Shown piece after piece: positions 1-12,750 of a stretch of DNA of 64,000 nt. Every line of letters begins with the position of its first letter. The stretch's first letter is position 1. The translations under genes and the position numbers were made by a program. The notes below the pieces were generated by a model. The model was not told where the DNA came from and did no database searches. It was given only the letters and a program-made list of their open reading frames with translations. Source of the stretch: Bretschneidera sinensis (taxonomy: Eukaryota; Streptophyta; Magnoliopsida; Brassicales; Akaniaceae); NCBI GenBank assembly GCA_023935145.1, contig CM043698.1:142952001-143016000 (forward strand), read 5' to 3'.

Positions 1-380
1 GTTCTTCCTTTAATCTCAGCCCTTCATCACTCTCCAAGTGATGTTGTGCATTTTGGTGTGGTGCACACATGATTGGAGAGGTCTTATGCATGCTGGATCA
101 TGTGTGCAGCCATGTACTGTGTGCTGCGGCGTGACCTGATGCTGCAACCTCCTGATGCTGTGCGCACACCTCCTGCCTGTGGGCAGAAACTTCCTCAGCA
201 GTGTGCCTAACCTTCCCATGCTCAAAATTGAAGCACACACATGTGTGCAACCTTATAACTTGCTGAACTTTGATATCCCACAATTGGTTTGGACATTAAC
301 CAACCTTTGAACCATGTTTGGACCTGTTCAAACCTTGACCATGTTTGAACCATGTTTAAACCTTGGACAAAAAACCAACA
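1..380 (-). repeat. LTR of E1 (3' LTR, partial)
   Basis: Matches 54226-54605, the same part of the complete 910-bp LTR of E5. It ends in CCAACA at 375-380, the inverted complement of the TGTTGG start. The missing ~530 bp lie left of the window. Confidence 0.93.
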
Positions 381-461
381 ATCTCTACCTTTGTCTAAGC
401 GTTTAAACCCAAACCATTTGTGCAGAGACCTTCGGGATCCAAACTCGTCTTGAGTCATCAA

Positions 462-3400
462 TCAACCGACTCCAATCCTAAGTAATTCAAGGCAATGATT
501 GAACTTACTTAGAGGTAGAAACTTGGTGCCTAAATCTGCAGGACTTTTCTCCGTGGTCTTCTTGTCAACATGAATGCTTCCTTCTGTACCATTTTCCAGA
601 ATGTAATGATACCGAACATCCATATGCTCCGTCCCCTCATGGAACACCGGATACCTCCACAAGTGCCCCGCACTTTGGCTATCCTAAGATACCACCACCT
701 GCTCTTTTAGGACCTCCCACTCGTCCAACAACCCCTTGCACCCCATAGCCTCCTTTATGGCTTCCGTAGCCGCTATGCAATCTGCCCTGGTTGTTATGAG
801 TGCTACAACTGGCTGCCACTGAGCCTCCATGTACCTCAGCAACCACTTCATCCCAAGACAACGCTCTTTTCCGGGATTACTCACACATTTGCTGAAAACA
901 TCCATTGCCCAAGAAACACTCCACCTGTTTCTCTTCCTTTCCCGGATGATTCTCCTCATCCCAAGGATCTTTTGTGCAAGGCTGAGATCCTTCCTCTCGA
1001 ACTCCTCACTGAGTTGAGATGTAAACCTTTCCATCCTCTTCCTGCTGTTCCAAACTAACAGCCCATCAATGACATAGGTCAGGATACTCACCATCTTCTC
1101 TACCTTGTGTCTAGGTGAGAAAGTTTCTGTGAAACCTATGTCTTCTCTTCTTGTGAACCCATTCGCCACCAGCTTAGCCTTATTCTGGACTTCATTTCTT
1201 GGAGGGCACCCTTCTTTGATCTTGTAAGTGCACTTACATTCCACAACTTTCTGATTTCCTGGAATTTTCACCAACTCCCAGAAGTTGTTCTTTCTCAAAG
1301 AATCCATTTCTTCCTCCATAGCTAGCTGCCACTTTGACGAATCCTTACACTCCATGGCATCCGTGTAAGTTTCTTGTTCACTCATCTCTCCTTCTGTCCA
1401 AGGAGCTGCTGCATCCGCAGCATCTGCAAACCCACATCTTGAAGGTGGTCCGACCAGCCATCTTTCCCGGTCTCTTATGAGCTGAAAGTCCTTCTGACTT
1501 GCTGCAGCATCCTCTTCTTGTTCAGCCTCTTCTTGAGTTTCTTGAGCTTGGCAATCATCCAAGGGCTCTACCTGGTCCGAACCCTCTTGGCTCATTTCCT
1601 CTACCTGAACAGAATCTCCCTTGATGCTATGCTCAACAATTTCTGAATTGGTTTGCTCACTAGCCCCTGCAGGGTTAGTTTTCTCCAAGTAGGGAAATAA
1701 TAATTTATTAAAGACAACATCCCTACTTATTATGAGTTTAAATCCTTCTTTTTCTAAGGACCACAACCTGTACCCCTTAGCCCCTTCCCCATGTCCTAGA
1801 AACACATATTTTTCTAGATCCTGGGCTAAGCTTATCCTCCTTTTGGAGTGCATACGTAGCACACCCAAAAGTCCTAAGGTTGTCTAACTCAGGGGGTTTT
1901 CCACTCCACATCTCCATGGGAGTCTTTTGGAACACAATCCTAGAGGGTGATCTATTAATCAAATATGCAGCTGTAGCTACAGCTTCTCCCCAAAAATATT
2001 TTGGTAACGCGGATCCGTCTAACATGCACCTAACATTTTCCATAAAGGTCTTATTCATCAACTCAGCAACTCCATTTTGCTGAGGAGTTTCCACAACCGT
2101 CCTATGTCTTAGAATGCCATTTAATCTACAGAATTGATCAAGTTCTTGGTTAAAAATTTCTAAGCCATTATCGGTTCTTATCCCCTTAACTACTCTACCC
2201 ATTTGAGTCTCAACCAGTCCTTTCCACACCACTAATTTATTCAAGGCATCTAATTTATTCTTAACCAAATAAACCTATACTTTTCTTGAATAATCATCAA
2301 TTAAAGACAGAAAGTAAATGTTACCTCCCTGTGTTGGTGTCCTTGCTGGTCCCCAAAGGTCCGCATGAATGTAGTCAAGAATGCTCTTAGACTTGTGCAC
2401 TCCGGTGTTCAAGCTGACCCGATGTTGCTGCCCAAAAACACAGCTCTCACAAAAATCCAGTTTTTCTACTTCGTCACCACCAAGTAGACCTTCCTTTCTA
2501 AGCACTTGCAGGCCCTTTTCGCTCATGTGTCCCAAGCGAGTGTGCCAAAGGGCTGCCTTGTCCAGCTCAGCCATCAAGCTTGCTGCTTGATCATTGGTTT
2601 CTGTTTCTCCGATCATCTCATAGAGTCCATCGTTTCTTGCTGCCTTGATCACTACCAAAGATCCCTTGGCCACCTTGATCTTTCCTCCCTCTATCTTGCA
2701 TGTATAGCCCATGGAATCCAGCTGCCCCAATGAGATCGAGTTCCCCTTCAAATCTGGAACATACCTCACATTTTCCAGCAGCCTTGTGACTCCATCAAAC
2801 ATCCTCAATTGGATGTCTCCAATCCCTCCCACTTGGCAAGAATTATCATTCCCCAAGAAGACCCTTCCATCATTGATCTTCTTGAAATTCTTGAACCATT
2901 CTTTGTGAGGGCTCATATGATGAGTGCACCCGGTATCCAAGATCCATTTCCCGCTGCCTTCTTGCCCCTTGCTCACACTTGAGCACACAACAAGAACATC
3001 ATCATCTTGCTGTTCTGGTTTGGCAACCGAAGCCTCTCCATTCTTGGTATGGCTTCCTCCTCTATCCCTTGTCATCCTCTTGCAATCTTTCTTGAAATGA
3101 CCCTCCTTATGGCAGTAGTAGCAGCTCTTCCCTCCAAATCTCAGTTCGGAATGCATTCTCCCATGGCTTTCTCTTCTACCTCTGTCCCGGTAGTAGCCAT
3201 GCATGCTGTTGTGCACTCTTCTATGGCTCTCTCCTCTACCTCTGTCCCGGTAGTAGCCATGCATGCTGCTGTGCACTCTCCCATGGCTCTCTCCTCTACC
3301 TCTGTCCTGGTAGTAGCCATGGTTGCTGCCATACCAAGTTGCTGGCCTTCTTTTAAAGAACAACCCTTTACCACTTGATGCACTCCTTTTCTTGGCATCA

Positions 3401-3762
3401 AGATTATCTTGCAACTCTTTCTTAGGATCAAATTTAAAAGCAAAGATTCGTTTCGGAAGATACCTCTTATGTGGGAGAGTCTTGGCAAGAAACAATTCAT
3501 CTAGTTTCTTCCATAATGCAGCTGGATCTTCCGAGTCTCCGCACTCCCTTGTGACATTGTCCGACATGTGCAAGAAAATGGTGCTGTAAGCCATCTTCTT
3601 CATCTCGGTCCGCTGGTCCTCCGTGACACTTGCTGGAAAAGCATCATCTTCTCCAATAGCCAAGTCAACTTTCTGCTGCATGAGAACTGCCTTGATCTTC
3701 CACTTTCATAGGGCAAAGTCCCCCTTTCCATCAAACTTCTCCACACAGAAATTTGAAGCCAT
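462..3762 (-). pseudogene. E1 gag-protease-integrase polyprotein, broken
   Basis: Copia polyprotein remnant read from ATG at 3762. It shows gag, a CCHC zinc knuckle (CYYCHKEGHFKKDC), a DTGC protease site, integrase with H-H-C-C and the D/D/E motifs, then a shortened C-terminal part. Lesions compared with E5: Trp codon to TGA at 3706-3708, Trp to TAG near 2272-2274, one extra T near 1808-1813 that shifts the frame, and a stop just before the last ~70 residues that E5 also has. The RT core and RNase H catalytic part are missing, as in E2 and E5. It cannot make the full polyprotein. Confidence 0.92.
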
Positions 3763-3991
3763 CTTTTGCGGACAAGATCCCAGATTTGTGCACTAACCAC
3801 AACTACTTTCTTCAACTTCAAAAACACAGATCGAAGATGGATCTTTAACACCGTTGCTTGAATCAACCTTCAAGAACACGACCGGATCTTGATCTTTACA
3901 CCGTTCTTGAATCACCCAAGAAGTTTGATCTTTGATTCTTGGAGTCTTGGCTCCGTACCTTCTACTTCTTGTTCCGATAACCAGCTGCTGT

Positions 3992-4045
3992 GCTCTGATA
4001 ACACTGTCCAAAGCTCTGATACCACTGACCAAAGCTCTGATACCA
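3992..4045 (-). other. Triplicated primer-binding site of E1
   Basis: Three copies of the initiator-Met tRNA primer-binding site, read on the plus strand as GCTCTGATACCA, lie at 4034-4045, 4013-4024 and 3992-4003. The spacing is exactly 21 bp. The first is 1 bp from the LTR. The third has one change (GATAACA). E5 has the same arrangement and E2 has a single copy. Confidence 0.85.
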
Positions 4046-4046
4046 C

Positions 4047-4956
4047 TGCTGGAAATCACCTTGACAAGATGTCCAGGTGGTGATCTTCCAAACACCCAAG
4101 TCTTGAATGACTTGTAGAAAGAATTTCAGCAATCGAACACAAGAACAGAAAATCAAAGAAAGAAAGAAGACAAGTAATTTGTTGTCGAGGTTCGGCAATG
4201 TGCCTACGTCCCCGTGAGTTCCTCCGAACTCTCTGCACTATCTCAATGGTTCTTACAAAGTTATAGCAATCCCCTTCAAGAATCCAAGTTCTTGAAGAAC
4301 CAAGAAGAGAATGAGAAAGTGGTAAACCTATTACAATGCTTTCTATCAATTCTCTACTAACCTCTCTTCTTTACAACCAGCCTCACTACAAGAGTCCCTC
4401 TTGTGTTTATGTCTCTCACACAATTCTCTCTTGTGTTTACAATGATCTCACAATGTCACAACCTGTGTGGTCCTCTCACACACCTTTTTCACCACTTGAA
4501 ATGAGGCTAAGAAACCCTTTTTATAGCCTCTTAATTCTTGGACAATCTTGTGAATCATTCTTGACCCTTTGATCATGTTCTTCCTTTAATCTCAGCCCTT
4601 CATCACTCTCCAAGTGATGCTGTGCATTTTGGTGTGGTGCACACATGATTGGAGAGGTCTTATGCATGCTGGATCATGTGTGCAGCCATGTGCTGTGTGC
4701 TGCGGCGTGACCTGATGCTGCAGCCTCCTGATGCTGTGCGCACACCTCCTGCCTGTGGGCAGAAACTTCCACAGCAGTGTGCCTGACCTTCCCATGCTCA
4801 AAATTGAAGCACACACATGTGTGCAACCTTATAACTTGCTGAACTTTGATATCCCACAATTGGTTTGGACATTAACCAAACTTTGAACCATGTTTGGACC
4901 TGTTCAAACCTTGATCATGTTTGAACCATGTTTAAACCTTAGACAAAATACCAACA
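4047..4956 (-). repeat. LTR of E1 (5' LTR, complete)
   Basis: A 910-bp LTR beginning TGCTGG (TGTTGG in E5) and ending CCAACA. Same length as both LTRs of E5. Its variants, such as GATGCTGTGC near 4616, match the right LTR of E5 rather than the left LTR of E1. Confidence 0.93.
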
Positions 4957-7937
4957 CCATCCACTGTTTGTTAATAGAACTGACCGACTAGGGGGACATA
5001 AAAGATGGATTCTATCAAGTATAAACTTGTTCTAATCTAAGTTAGTACGCTCATGAGCTTGACCATATTTCACTGTCAAGAAATTATTGAAGGCTCCCAT
5101 CTTCAAGTTTGACACAAACATAGGTACATAGTTTGGTTCTTCCTAAGTCGTGAACGAGTGTCAATCATTTATTACTAAAAAATTGTAAGGAGAGTGGGAG
5201 TTACTACTGCACCTTCTTTAAGGCCACCCTGTTAGACTTACCTTGGTTACTAGAACTACATTGCAGTGAGGAGACAACTTCAAAAATGTTCAACTCTATA
5301 GCATTCAAAAAGGTTTCTATATGATTTCTATAAAACACGAAAACGAGTTCACCACCATAAGATATTAGTGGTTGTTAGCTATTATAATTTCACTAAAAAG
5401 ATATCACAATTAGCATCAAATTTTTCAACAAAATTTATTCGCTGCAAAAACTATAGTTTTTTTTTAGTGTAATTTTATTTCATTTCAACAAACTTAACTC
5501 ATTGCAACATCATTGCTTTCTGTTGCCATATTCTTAATCTACTGCAGCATCATGGTGTCATGGTGCTACTCGTCTAGCTTATGGCAACATTTTTTTTCCA
5601 TGCTGCTCTTAACCTATTGCAACATCATTATTTCTTGTTGCTATATAACAAATTTCATTCGGGTTACCCTCCAAGCCAAGAACAGATTCGTTTAAGTTAT
5701 TTCACCCTTCCAAGATCAAAAGCCTTTTCATGCAGTTCTCATATTGCCCACAGCATAAGGATCATGATTACTTCTCATCATTTATACATCCTTTCTCAAA
5801 CAGAGTACAAAGTTATTTCAAAATATTTAGTTTCACTCAATGCTGGATGATTGTTTAATACCTTAGGTTACCTACGTTTTGTACTATCTTGACAGTATCA
5901 TTCTTTCGTATTTGTAGATAAACATTAACATTTAACAATGCCGGCCCAAATTTTGATGATTGTTTTAAAAAGAATCTACAATTTTATAGTTTCATCACAA
6001 TTAAAGTACGTGTATGGGCATTTTTTAACGAAATATGTGCAAATAAAAGAATATGGTCCATTAAATCCTAGATAAATTTACGTAATCTCACACAGGTTTT
6101 TGTGCCACCTACAAAATTTTTATTAAAGGCAAGAGTTTTTCTTGTAATGTGTTTCGTCACACACCACATGAATGTGAATCTAAGATCCAAACACCCATAA
6201 AATCAGTCTTGAGCCTAATAGTGACAGCCTAAGAGAAGGAATCAATTGAAGAGGATCTCTATCACAGGACTAAAATCTTCTATTGGTAGCAAATCAGATA
6301 CTTCATCCAACCTGTAAATGCACCGATTCTTTTTTTGCCGGGGTGTTGGAGTGTTATCATGAATTCGCTCTTACCCAATTAAACAATTTATACAAGAATT
6401 ACATCATCAAAATACGAAGAGAACACGAAAACTGAAAATTATCAACATCAACATTAAAAATAAAAGCAACGGAGCTGGCAACTAGTGCTGGTAAATGACA
6501 GCAACAAGAACAATTTCAAGAGAGATCACTCCCCTCCTTTCCTTTATTATTCCTCTGTGCAATATCTAGAATCTATAGTTCTTCCAGTTTCAACTACCAC
6601 AAACACTAAGCAACACAAGTATAGAAGGGACAACTACAGCAGTAGTCACATAGACTTCTTGCCCTTTACTCCTTCTGCTTCCTCTTCAACATGATTAAAA
6701 AGGACAGTTTTGAAGAAAAAAAGAGAGCAACAATCATGGAACAAGAGTGAAGTGGAAAACAAGAGCCTCATACCATTACCCTATAATTAACTCCATGGGA
6801 CAATTCAAACAGTGAGAAATATTACCTAATCATAGATTCATAGTTATAAGCATGATTTTTTGATAATTAAAATGTATAAATAGAAAGAAAAGCGCACCAA
6901 GGGGGTGCTACCCATGTACAAGGCCATAGTTATAAACAAAGTAGACGAACGAAAAGGGAATAATTGTACTGATCCGTCATAAAATATATGCAATTCAATA
7001 TTGAATAAATGAATATGACATTAGATGTTTGAATAGCCAAAAAGGAGATTATTGAAGAAAAATATGGCATCACTAAAACGACAAACTGGTTCAAGTAGAT
7101 TATAAGATGACAACTACATACTTTATTGACAACTAATTAGGTGCTTTGTGTTTCATTCACCTTAATGCACTTCTTACTAACAATGGATCCATTAAATCAT
7201 TACTAATGATGTTATTCACATTTTCAAAAATTTTATCAACACAAACTATTGCACATGAAGTATAACTTCCTACTCTGTTGCTATATATATATCTACTTAT
7301 AATGCCAAACAACTAATAGAACCATAAAAAGGAAAACCAGTATAATATCTCCAGCAATTTTTTGCTTTAGATGAAACAACTGAGCCGTGCAACTTCTAAA
7401 AGAGACATAATAACTGCATAAATGTACAAACCTAAAAATTCCTCCGATAAAATCCACCAATATGAAGATAGTAAAAGTACAATAAGTCTATCTAGAAAAA
7501 AAAAATTGTGCAAAGAAAAAGGTTTATAAAGACTCACAAAGGCATGACATTTATCACGTCAATATTAAGGCATATATATTACAAGTTTATTCTCAATTTC
7601 AAAACAGTAAAATAAATTATTTTAATAGACATTGAACCAATATGCACCCATTAGAAATATTGAAACAATCCGAACAATAAAAATATGAGATATCAAAACA
7701 AAAAAAAATTTTGAAAACCACATAATTAAATTTCTTTGGAAAAAAAATTGTAGATCATAATCATCGTTGTGAGGCTTGCGTTCTTTTAGAAGGAACCTAA
7801 GATAATTAAACTTTTGCTATCTTATTATACATAAAAAAAGGAATCGTTCAGGAGTAAAAATAATCATCAAAAGCAAGATAACAGAAATGACATCGAAAAT
7901 AAAATGAGAGAGAAATAAAAATAAGTAAAATGCTTAC
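4957..7937. other. Intron 1 of G0, proximal part
   Basis: AT-rich non-coding sequence between E1 and exon 1 of G0. It is repeated at 21796-23524, 42344-44757 and 59181-62160. I see no gene; the 60-90 aa reading frames here do not hold between copies. It contains a short AT run near 7264 that is expanded in the G2 copy. Confidence 0.8.
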
Positions 7938-8068
7938 GCGCATCAATCACACATCATGGCATAACCTCCACTAGTCCGCCAGCCTTGTCTGTGTTCAATA
8001 GAGAAACAGTGGCAATAAAAACAGGTCGAGCCCATTGGTGATGAGGAGGTTGAAGAAGAAGCATCCAT
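7938..8068 (-). pseudogene. G0 exon 1, VAL-like gene, premature stop
   Basis: First coding exon of the leftmost VAL-like copy: ATG at 8068, donor GTAAGC at 7932-7937. It encodes the Ser-rich start, CFYC, a GWRTSGGYA stretch and CD*C, the first half of the PHD-like zinc finger. The Arg codon CGA of the other copies is TGA here, which truncates the product within exon 1 unless read through. Exons 2-6 would lie left of the window, beyond E1. The same 131-nt exon is intact in G2 and G3. Confidence 0.82.
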
Positions 8069-9385
8069 TGAATAAACCTAAAAAACTGAAAAATAGGCTT
8101 TCGTTTTTTTTTTTCTTCTCTTTTGTTCTCTTTTTCTGTGTGGTAGTGAATACTGAATTCTAAGAAACCTGTGCAGATAGATAGAAAGAAGCGGATAGTG
8201 AGAGATAGAGAGAAGTGCCTATTTGGTATAAAGTGCTTTGATAGAGACATAATGAGAAGGAAAGAGATGGTCAATTTTGCAATCATGACAGCAATCACGG
8301 TGCACTGAACCAAGAGGATAAGTTGAGAAGAATTTCAAACTATTTAAGAAACATTTTTTTAATTTCCAAATTAGATAATTGAATTTTTGAGAATGTGAAA
8401 TCAAACGGTTAGGATTCATTTTGTAAGTGAAGTCCAAATTAGTAGAATTTCCAAATATGAAAATTCAAATTGGTTTTTTGATTAACATGAAACAATATGA
8501 GTATCAAGTGGGCAATTTGCCACTTTTGTAAATAGTCAATATGGGCTACTAGATGATTGGGGTTATTGAAGTTAGTGGGCAGATTGTCAATTTGCTCTTT
8601 TAAAATTAAAAAATAGAAAAATCAGATGAGGTCCGTGAATTTTAATATAAAATCAAATCAACAAACATCAAAATTAAAGATAAAAATAATTTAAGTAATA
8701 ATTGCATACCCAAATTCAAACATCCAGAAAAACTTCCTGCAAAACTGAATTATAATTGTATGAAAACTTGTGTGGTAATTACCATTTAAATTTTTAGAGT
8801 ATTCAAAGCGAGTGTTTAAATAGCACTACTCAAACAATTTAAAAAGAACAACTATTAGTTGTTGGTTGCATAACCACGTGATAAACTCTTAATAATTACT
8901 AGAATTCACTTTGTTTAAATAAAGAAACGCAATTAAAATAACATATGTTTTAACCTAGCTAATGCATGCATAATTTAATATGAGTAATTCCATAAACTCA
9001 TATCTTAAACGAGTAATTCGGTAGCAAGTACTCACTACTTAAACATTTGAATTTTCTAAATATATTTTGTTACTTAGGCGGATTTTTTGTTTCATTTTAA
9101 TGAATTATTAATGATGTTATCCATTAATTTTAATTTCTCTTAATTATATCCTAAAATTTGATTGTTTAACTTTTAAATAGTTCAAAAATTATTTGATAAC
9201 ATTTTTTAATTGTTAAAGATTGATTATTTTATTCGAATATAAAATATTAGATTAATTTTTTAATTGTTTTGACATACACAATAAATATTTTATCAGTTTT
9301 AGAACATTTAAAGAGCAATTTACAAAGATAATGTTATCGTATTCATAAAAGACAAGAAAATAAAATCTTAAATTAAAATTTTAAG
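8069..9385. promoter_or_regulatory. Upstream region of G0
   Basis: Non-coding. On the minus strand, about 160 bp before the G0 ATG, there is a TATA-like TTTATACC (near 8226-8233) followed by a pyrimidine-rich leader. This layout recurs before the exon 1 copies at 44888 and 62291. The rest is AT-rich with no recognisable gene. Confidence 0.4.
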
Positions 9386-10257
9386 GGGTAGTGATATTGA
9401 CACTCCACGAATAGTTATCGGCACTCTATTTTTTTCTTCTAAAACTTACAATAGTGCCCATAATTAAAGTTAGATACACAATTTGACTTCTAAATTATAA
9501 ATACTACCACCTATTCTCTTTACAACTTTCTATGATACAAAATATTATATTAATTACATTTTTTCTTCGTTTTTTTCTACTTTTCTCTCTTTTGTTTTGT
9601 ACCATTTTTCCTTCAATTATTGTTAGAGACACTAATTCAACTTTTATGAGAAAAATCTTGATCCTATTGAATGCAAATGATCCAACTTCTGAAAATCTTC
9701 TTAATATTTACTATTTTCAGCTAGTAATTCTAATTATGTTGATTAATAAGAGCCATTAATTCTATAATCTTAGGAGTTATTAATATTCAATGTAGAACAC
9801 ATATTCCGTCAATTGAATATCTAATATTATGAAAAAGGTGAAGAAAGAATTAAAATTAATATTACAGGGTTGAAGACAAAGATTGTAATGATTGAAGAAC
9901 CAAAACACTGCTGGAGCCTTTGGACACCCTCATTTTTGAGTAAAACCTTTTGTGTTCAACTACATATGGAGACATTTTGGTGATAGAGACATTTGAATTT
10001 GACATGATTTACTTTTACTCTATGAAGAACCGAGATGATGAGATAGTGAGGGTAAAGATTTAGAGATGAAGAAAGAATAATTAATAGAAATTTTTGTATT
10101 ATAAAAACTTGTAAAGAATATAAATGGTAGTAATGGTATTTCAAAGTCAAAAGAGCATATAACTTTAATTAGGGATATTATTGTACGTTATAGAAACAAA
10201 AAATAATAATCGGAATGCCAATAATTAATGATTTATGGAGTGTCGATATCCCCACCC
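9386..10257. mobile_element. 872-bp non-autonomous TIR element
   Basis: The two ends are inverted repeats of about 45 bp: the left starts GGGTAGTGATATTGACACTC and the complement of the right end starts GGGTGGGGATATCGACACTC. Between them I find no transposase. Flanks are AT-rich and no clear target duplication is visible. A second copy lies at 46594-47468 and a damaged third near 63550-64000. It resembles Mutator-type or MITE-like elements, but the superfamily is a guess. Confidence 0.6.
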
Positions 10258-11152
10258 ATATTTTATTTGCTTACACGAACATGCTATAATATTTATTATA
10301 AAAATTAAAGTATATTTCATCTTACACAAGACTCAATCCTATCAAGGAACTTATATTTTGTCAAGGAATTTTGTATTTAAATTTAAATATGATTTATTAT
10401 TAAGATAGTTTTATCAATGTCTTATTTAATATAATCATTATATTATTAAAAGTTCATATGCATTCAATACTCAATTATTTAAAACTCCGTTTAATTTTGA
10501 TGGTACACACAAAGTGTAGTTCCCTTTCGAGATTGAACAAGTTTCCCAATCAATATTAGGTGTAGGATAAGATGCCACTGGGACTCAAATAATTTAAAAA
10601 TTCTCATCCTCCATCAAACTTAAATAATTTCTTCCAGCCTACAACGAGAGAGTTTATTGTAATTTAATATTACTATTAATAGAGAGAAAGGAAGCAGAGA
10701 AGGATGGAGACAAAAAAAACTTTCTAGGGTTGTTTTTTTATAAGAAAAAAGTGTAGAACAAAGGACTATGTACAAGATAGGCTTCAATAAAATCCATAAG
10801 GTGAATCTCATTTACAAATTAGTTTCCTCCAGCCAAAAAAAGGGAGAGTATTAAGCCGACAATCTTTAAGAAAATCAATCAATCTTTCCACCTTGTCAAA
10901 AGCTCTCCTATTACTTTATAAGCTAACCACAAATGGGGGATGGGATCAAGGTGATGTGCTTCTTCTTTTCGCTTGAAGATTGAAAAATTGTTACCTGCCC
11001 AAATCTCCTGATCCACTGACTCACTACTCAGGCAATAAAGCCCGAAAACTCGATAAATTTAAAACAATGGAAAACAGCCCAATAATCCATGAATTTGTCA
11101 TTGATTTGACTTCTTCCGTACCACTCCTGGAAATGAGTCATATAGCCAATAT
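10258..11152. other. Spacer between G1 and G0
   Basis: AT-rich spacer repeated near 47469-48370. I see no gene or RNA in it. Confidence 0.6.
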
Positions 11153-11360
11153 GTACGGCAGTAAATCAGCTCAGGCCGCCCGAGCTCGACTTTTAGCTCA
11201 CTCAAACTCGCTCATAACGCTTCATGAGCCAATCTCGAGCAGAATTTTAGCTCATAAAATTATTGTGCCGAGCTTGAGAGTAGTGTGGCTTGCCTCAATA
11301 ACGCTCGAGCATTTTAAGCTCGTTACTTTCCAGGCCGAGCATTCAATACAATTCATCTAA
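11153..11360. repeat. GAGCTCG-rich repeat fragment, hAT/MITE-like
   Basis: A GC-richer island with many GAGCTCG/CTCGAGC words inside AT-rich DNA. The orthologous copy at 48371 begins TAGGGCTGTAAATCGGCTC, a start typical of plant hAT-type MITE ends. Here that start is mutated. The 126-aa reading frame across it (10980-11360) is not conserved and is not taken as a gene. Confidence 0.45.
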
Positions 11361-11721
11361 GCTCAATTTAAATTAAAATATGAATATATTTATATACTGT
11401 TATACATATATAAAACTTCCCATACAAGTTTTACAGTATAGGAAATAAAAGTCAACTTTACTTCAAGGGAAAAAATTACATTTAAAATAAAAAAGGGAAA
11501 AACTTACATAAAAAAGTACTTCAAGCAAAAAACTACCATATATATAGTCTTATATAGTTACTAGGGCTTTTATGTTCAACTCTTCTTATTGTCATTGAGC
11601 TCAATATCATATCTCATAACAATATCATACCTATACCATTTCAGGTCCAAGGCACAACTGCACCCCCAAAATAAACTCTGAACAATGGCTTAAACCTTCT
11701 AAGAGTAGATACTTTATCACA
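11361..11721. other. Downstream region of G1
   Basis: AT-rich sequence directly beyond the G1 stop codon on the minus strand, probably 3' untranslated and spacer DNA. Nothing else seen. Confidence 0.5.
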
Positions 11722-11807
11722 CTAGAGCTTCTGATTCAATCCAGCTACTTGGGCCTTTTGTAGTCCTATGACCAGTTTCCCCTCTGGCTCCTTCCGATAA
11801 AAAGTAA
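11722..11807 (-). pseudogene. G1 exon 6, end of B3 domain
   Basis: Encodes VTFYRKEPEGKLVIGL and a short tail ending NQKL-stop. The TFYR...EGKLV.G pattern is the last strand of a VAL-type B3 domain. Acceptor GCAG is intact; 86 nt as in G3. Confidence 0.85.
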
Positions 11808-12187
11808 CTGCAAAGTCCACCATTCATGGTCACCATCTCGTCATACATCAAATAGTAACCCACAAGTGCATTAAGTAAACACTTTAAAAACTTTCAAAAT
11901 GTTTTCCAGGAAAGATATAGAAAACTATTAAAGATTAATCAAGGTGCATGAAAGAAAGAACTAGTGATATTGCTATCATTTAGCAAATTTAAATATGTAA
12001 TTTTCATTACACAGGATCACTAGAAAGTGAAATGTGTTTATATATGAAAAATTAAGCTCAAAATAACTACTTGATTGTGACTAAAAGAGTAAGATGTAAT
12101 GGAAGAAATAGGAGTGATAATTCAAATTAGAAAACATAATTATCAAGATTGCCTAAGCATTACTGAAGCTAGAATTACATGAATTAC

Positions 12188-12362
12188 CATTGTCACCGGG
12201 TTTACCATGCATCAAAGTCATGTAGCCTCTGAGCCCTTCTAAGTTGTAAGTCTTGCTGCTATTGTGAGGCCGAGAGTAGTTGTTAAATTGCCACTCAAGG
12301 CCTGTTGTATCCTGGACTCCAATTGGAATTCGTTACCCCACAGAAATGTTAGGGAAGAAAGC
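12188..12362 (-). pseudogene. G1 exon 5, middle of B3, with stop
   Basis: Encodes AFFPNISVG-stop-RIP and continues to GLEWQF, TYNLEGLRGYM and GKPGDN. The AAA-type codon of G3 (GKRIP) is TAA here. 175 nt, phase as in G3. Confidence 0.85.
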
Positions 12363-12586
12363 CTGCATTATTTAGTATCTATTACCACAAAAGACTTTAA
12401 ATCCAAGGTCTACTAGACACTATAACAAGACCATATGTCATTTCTCATTAATCAGTTATGTTAATGACCATGCAGAGCCATTAAACAAAAGAGGAACTGG
12501 TAGAAGAGAGTAGCCTTTCTCCTTTCCTCCTCCCTAATCATGGTTTTAGTTATTACAATCATCATCATCTTAACATACAGACTTAT

Positions 12587-12750
12587 CTCCGCATGCTTTT
12601 TTGGAATCAACATGCGACCCGTCCGGGGATCAGAATCACTTGCAGTCAAGATTTTGTTGAATAAAGAGACAAGTTGATGCTCTCTGGTTTCTATAGGCTT
12701 CTGACCATTTGGTTCAGAGGTTGATGATGTTGGATCGGCCCCACAGTTTC
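12587..12750 (-). pseudogene. G1 exon 4, start of B3, donor lost
   Basis: Encodes a linker, then FNKILTASDSDPRTGRMLIP and KKHAE, the first part of a B3 domain. The donor reads ATAAGT where G3 has GTAAGC. Confidence 0.85.

Larger units (their letters stand above)
1..4956 (-). mobile_element. Copia element E1, RT-deleted, left end outside window
   Basis: Ty1/copia LTR retrotransposon on the minus strand. The window opens inside its downstream LTR (1-380) and the upstream LTR is complete (4047-4956). The internal part encodes a broken gag-protease-integrase polyprotein that matches E5 (53696-59180) almost throughout, including the same internal deletions. It lies in intron 1 of the VAL-like gene copy G0. 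The sequence after the right LTR is CCATC, one base different from the CCTTC duplication of E5. The same host position is empty near 21796 and near 42344, so E1 and E5 mark one ancestral insertion that was later duplicated. Confidence 0.93.

Noticed and set aside
98..283. Small conserved frames repeated in all LTRs (60-97 aa)
   Set aside because: They lie inside LTRs, overlap in several frames, and are conserved only because the LTRs are repeated.
3007..3378. Long plus-strand frame over the E1 gag repeats
   Set aside because: Antisense shadow of the triple 60-bp gag repeat; equivalent shadows occur in E2 and E5.
7954..8313. 119-aa minus-strand frame over exon 1 of G0
   Set aside because: It reads exon 1 in the wrong frame and through the leader. 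The conserved frame is the one starting at 8068.
10980..11360. 126-aa open frame on the plus strand
   Set aside because: It runs across a repeat fragment, and the matching region near 48200-48600 breaks the frame. No family recognised.
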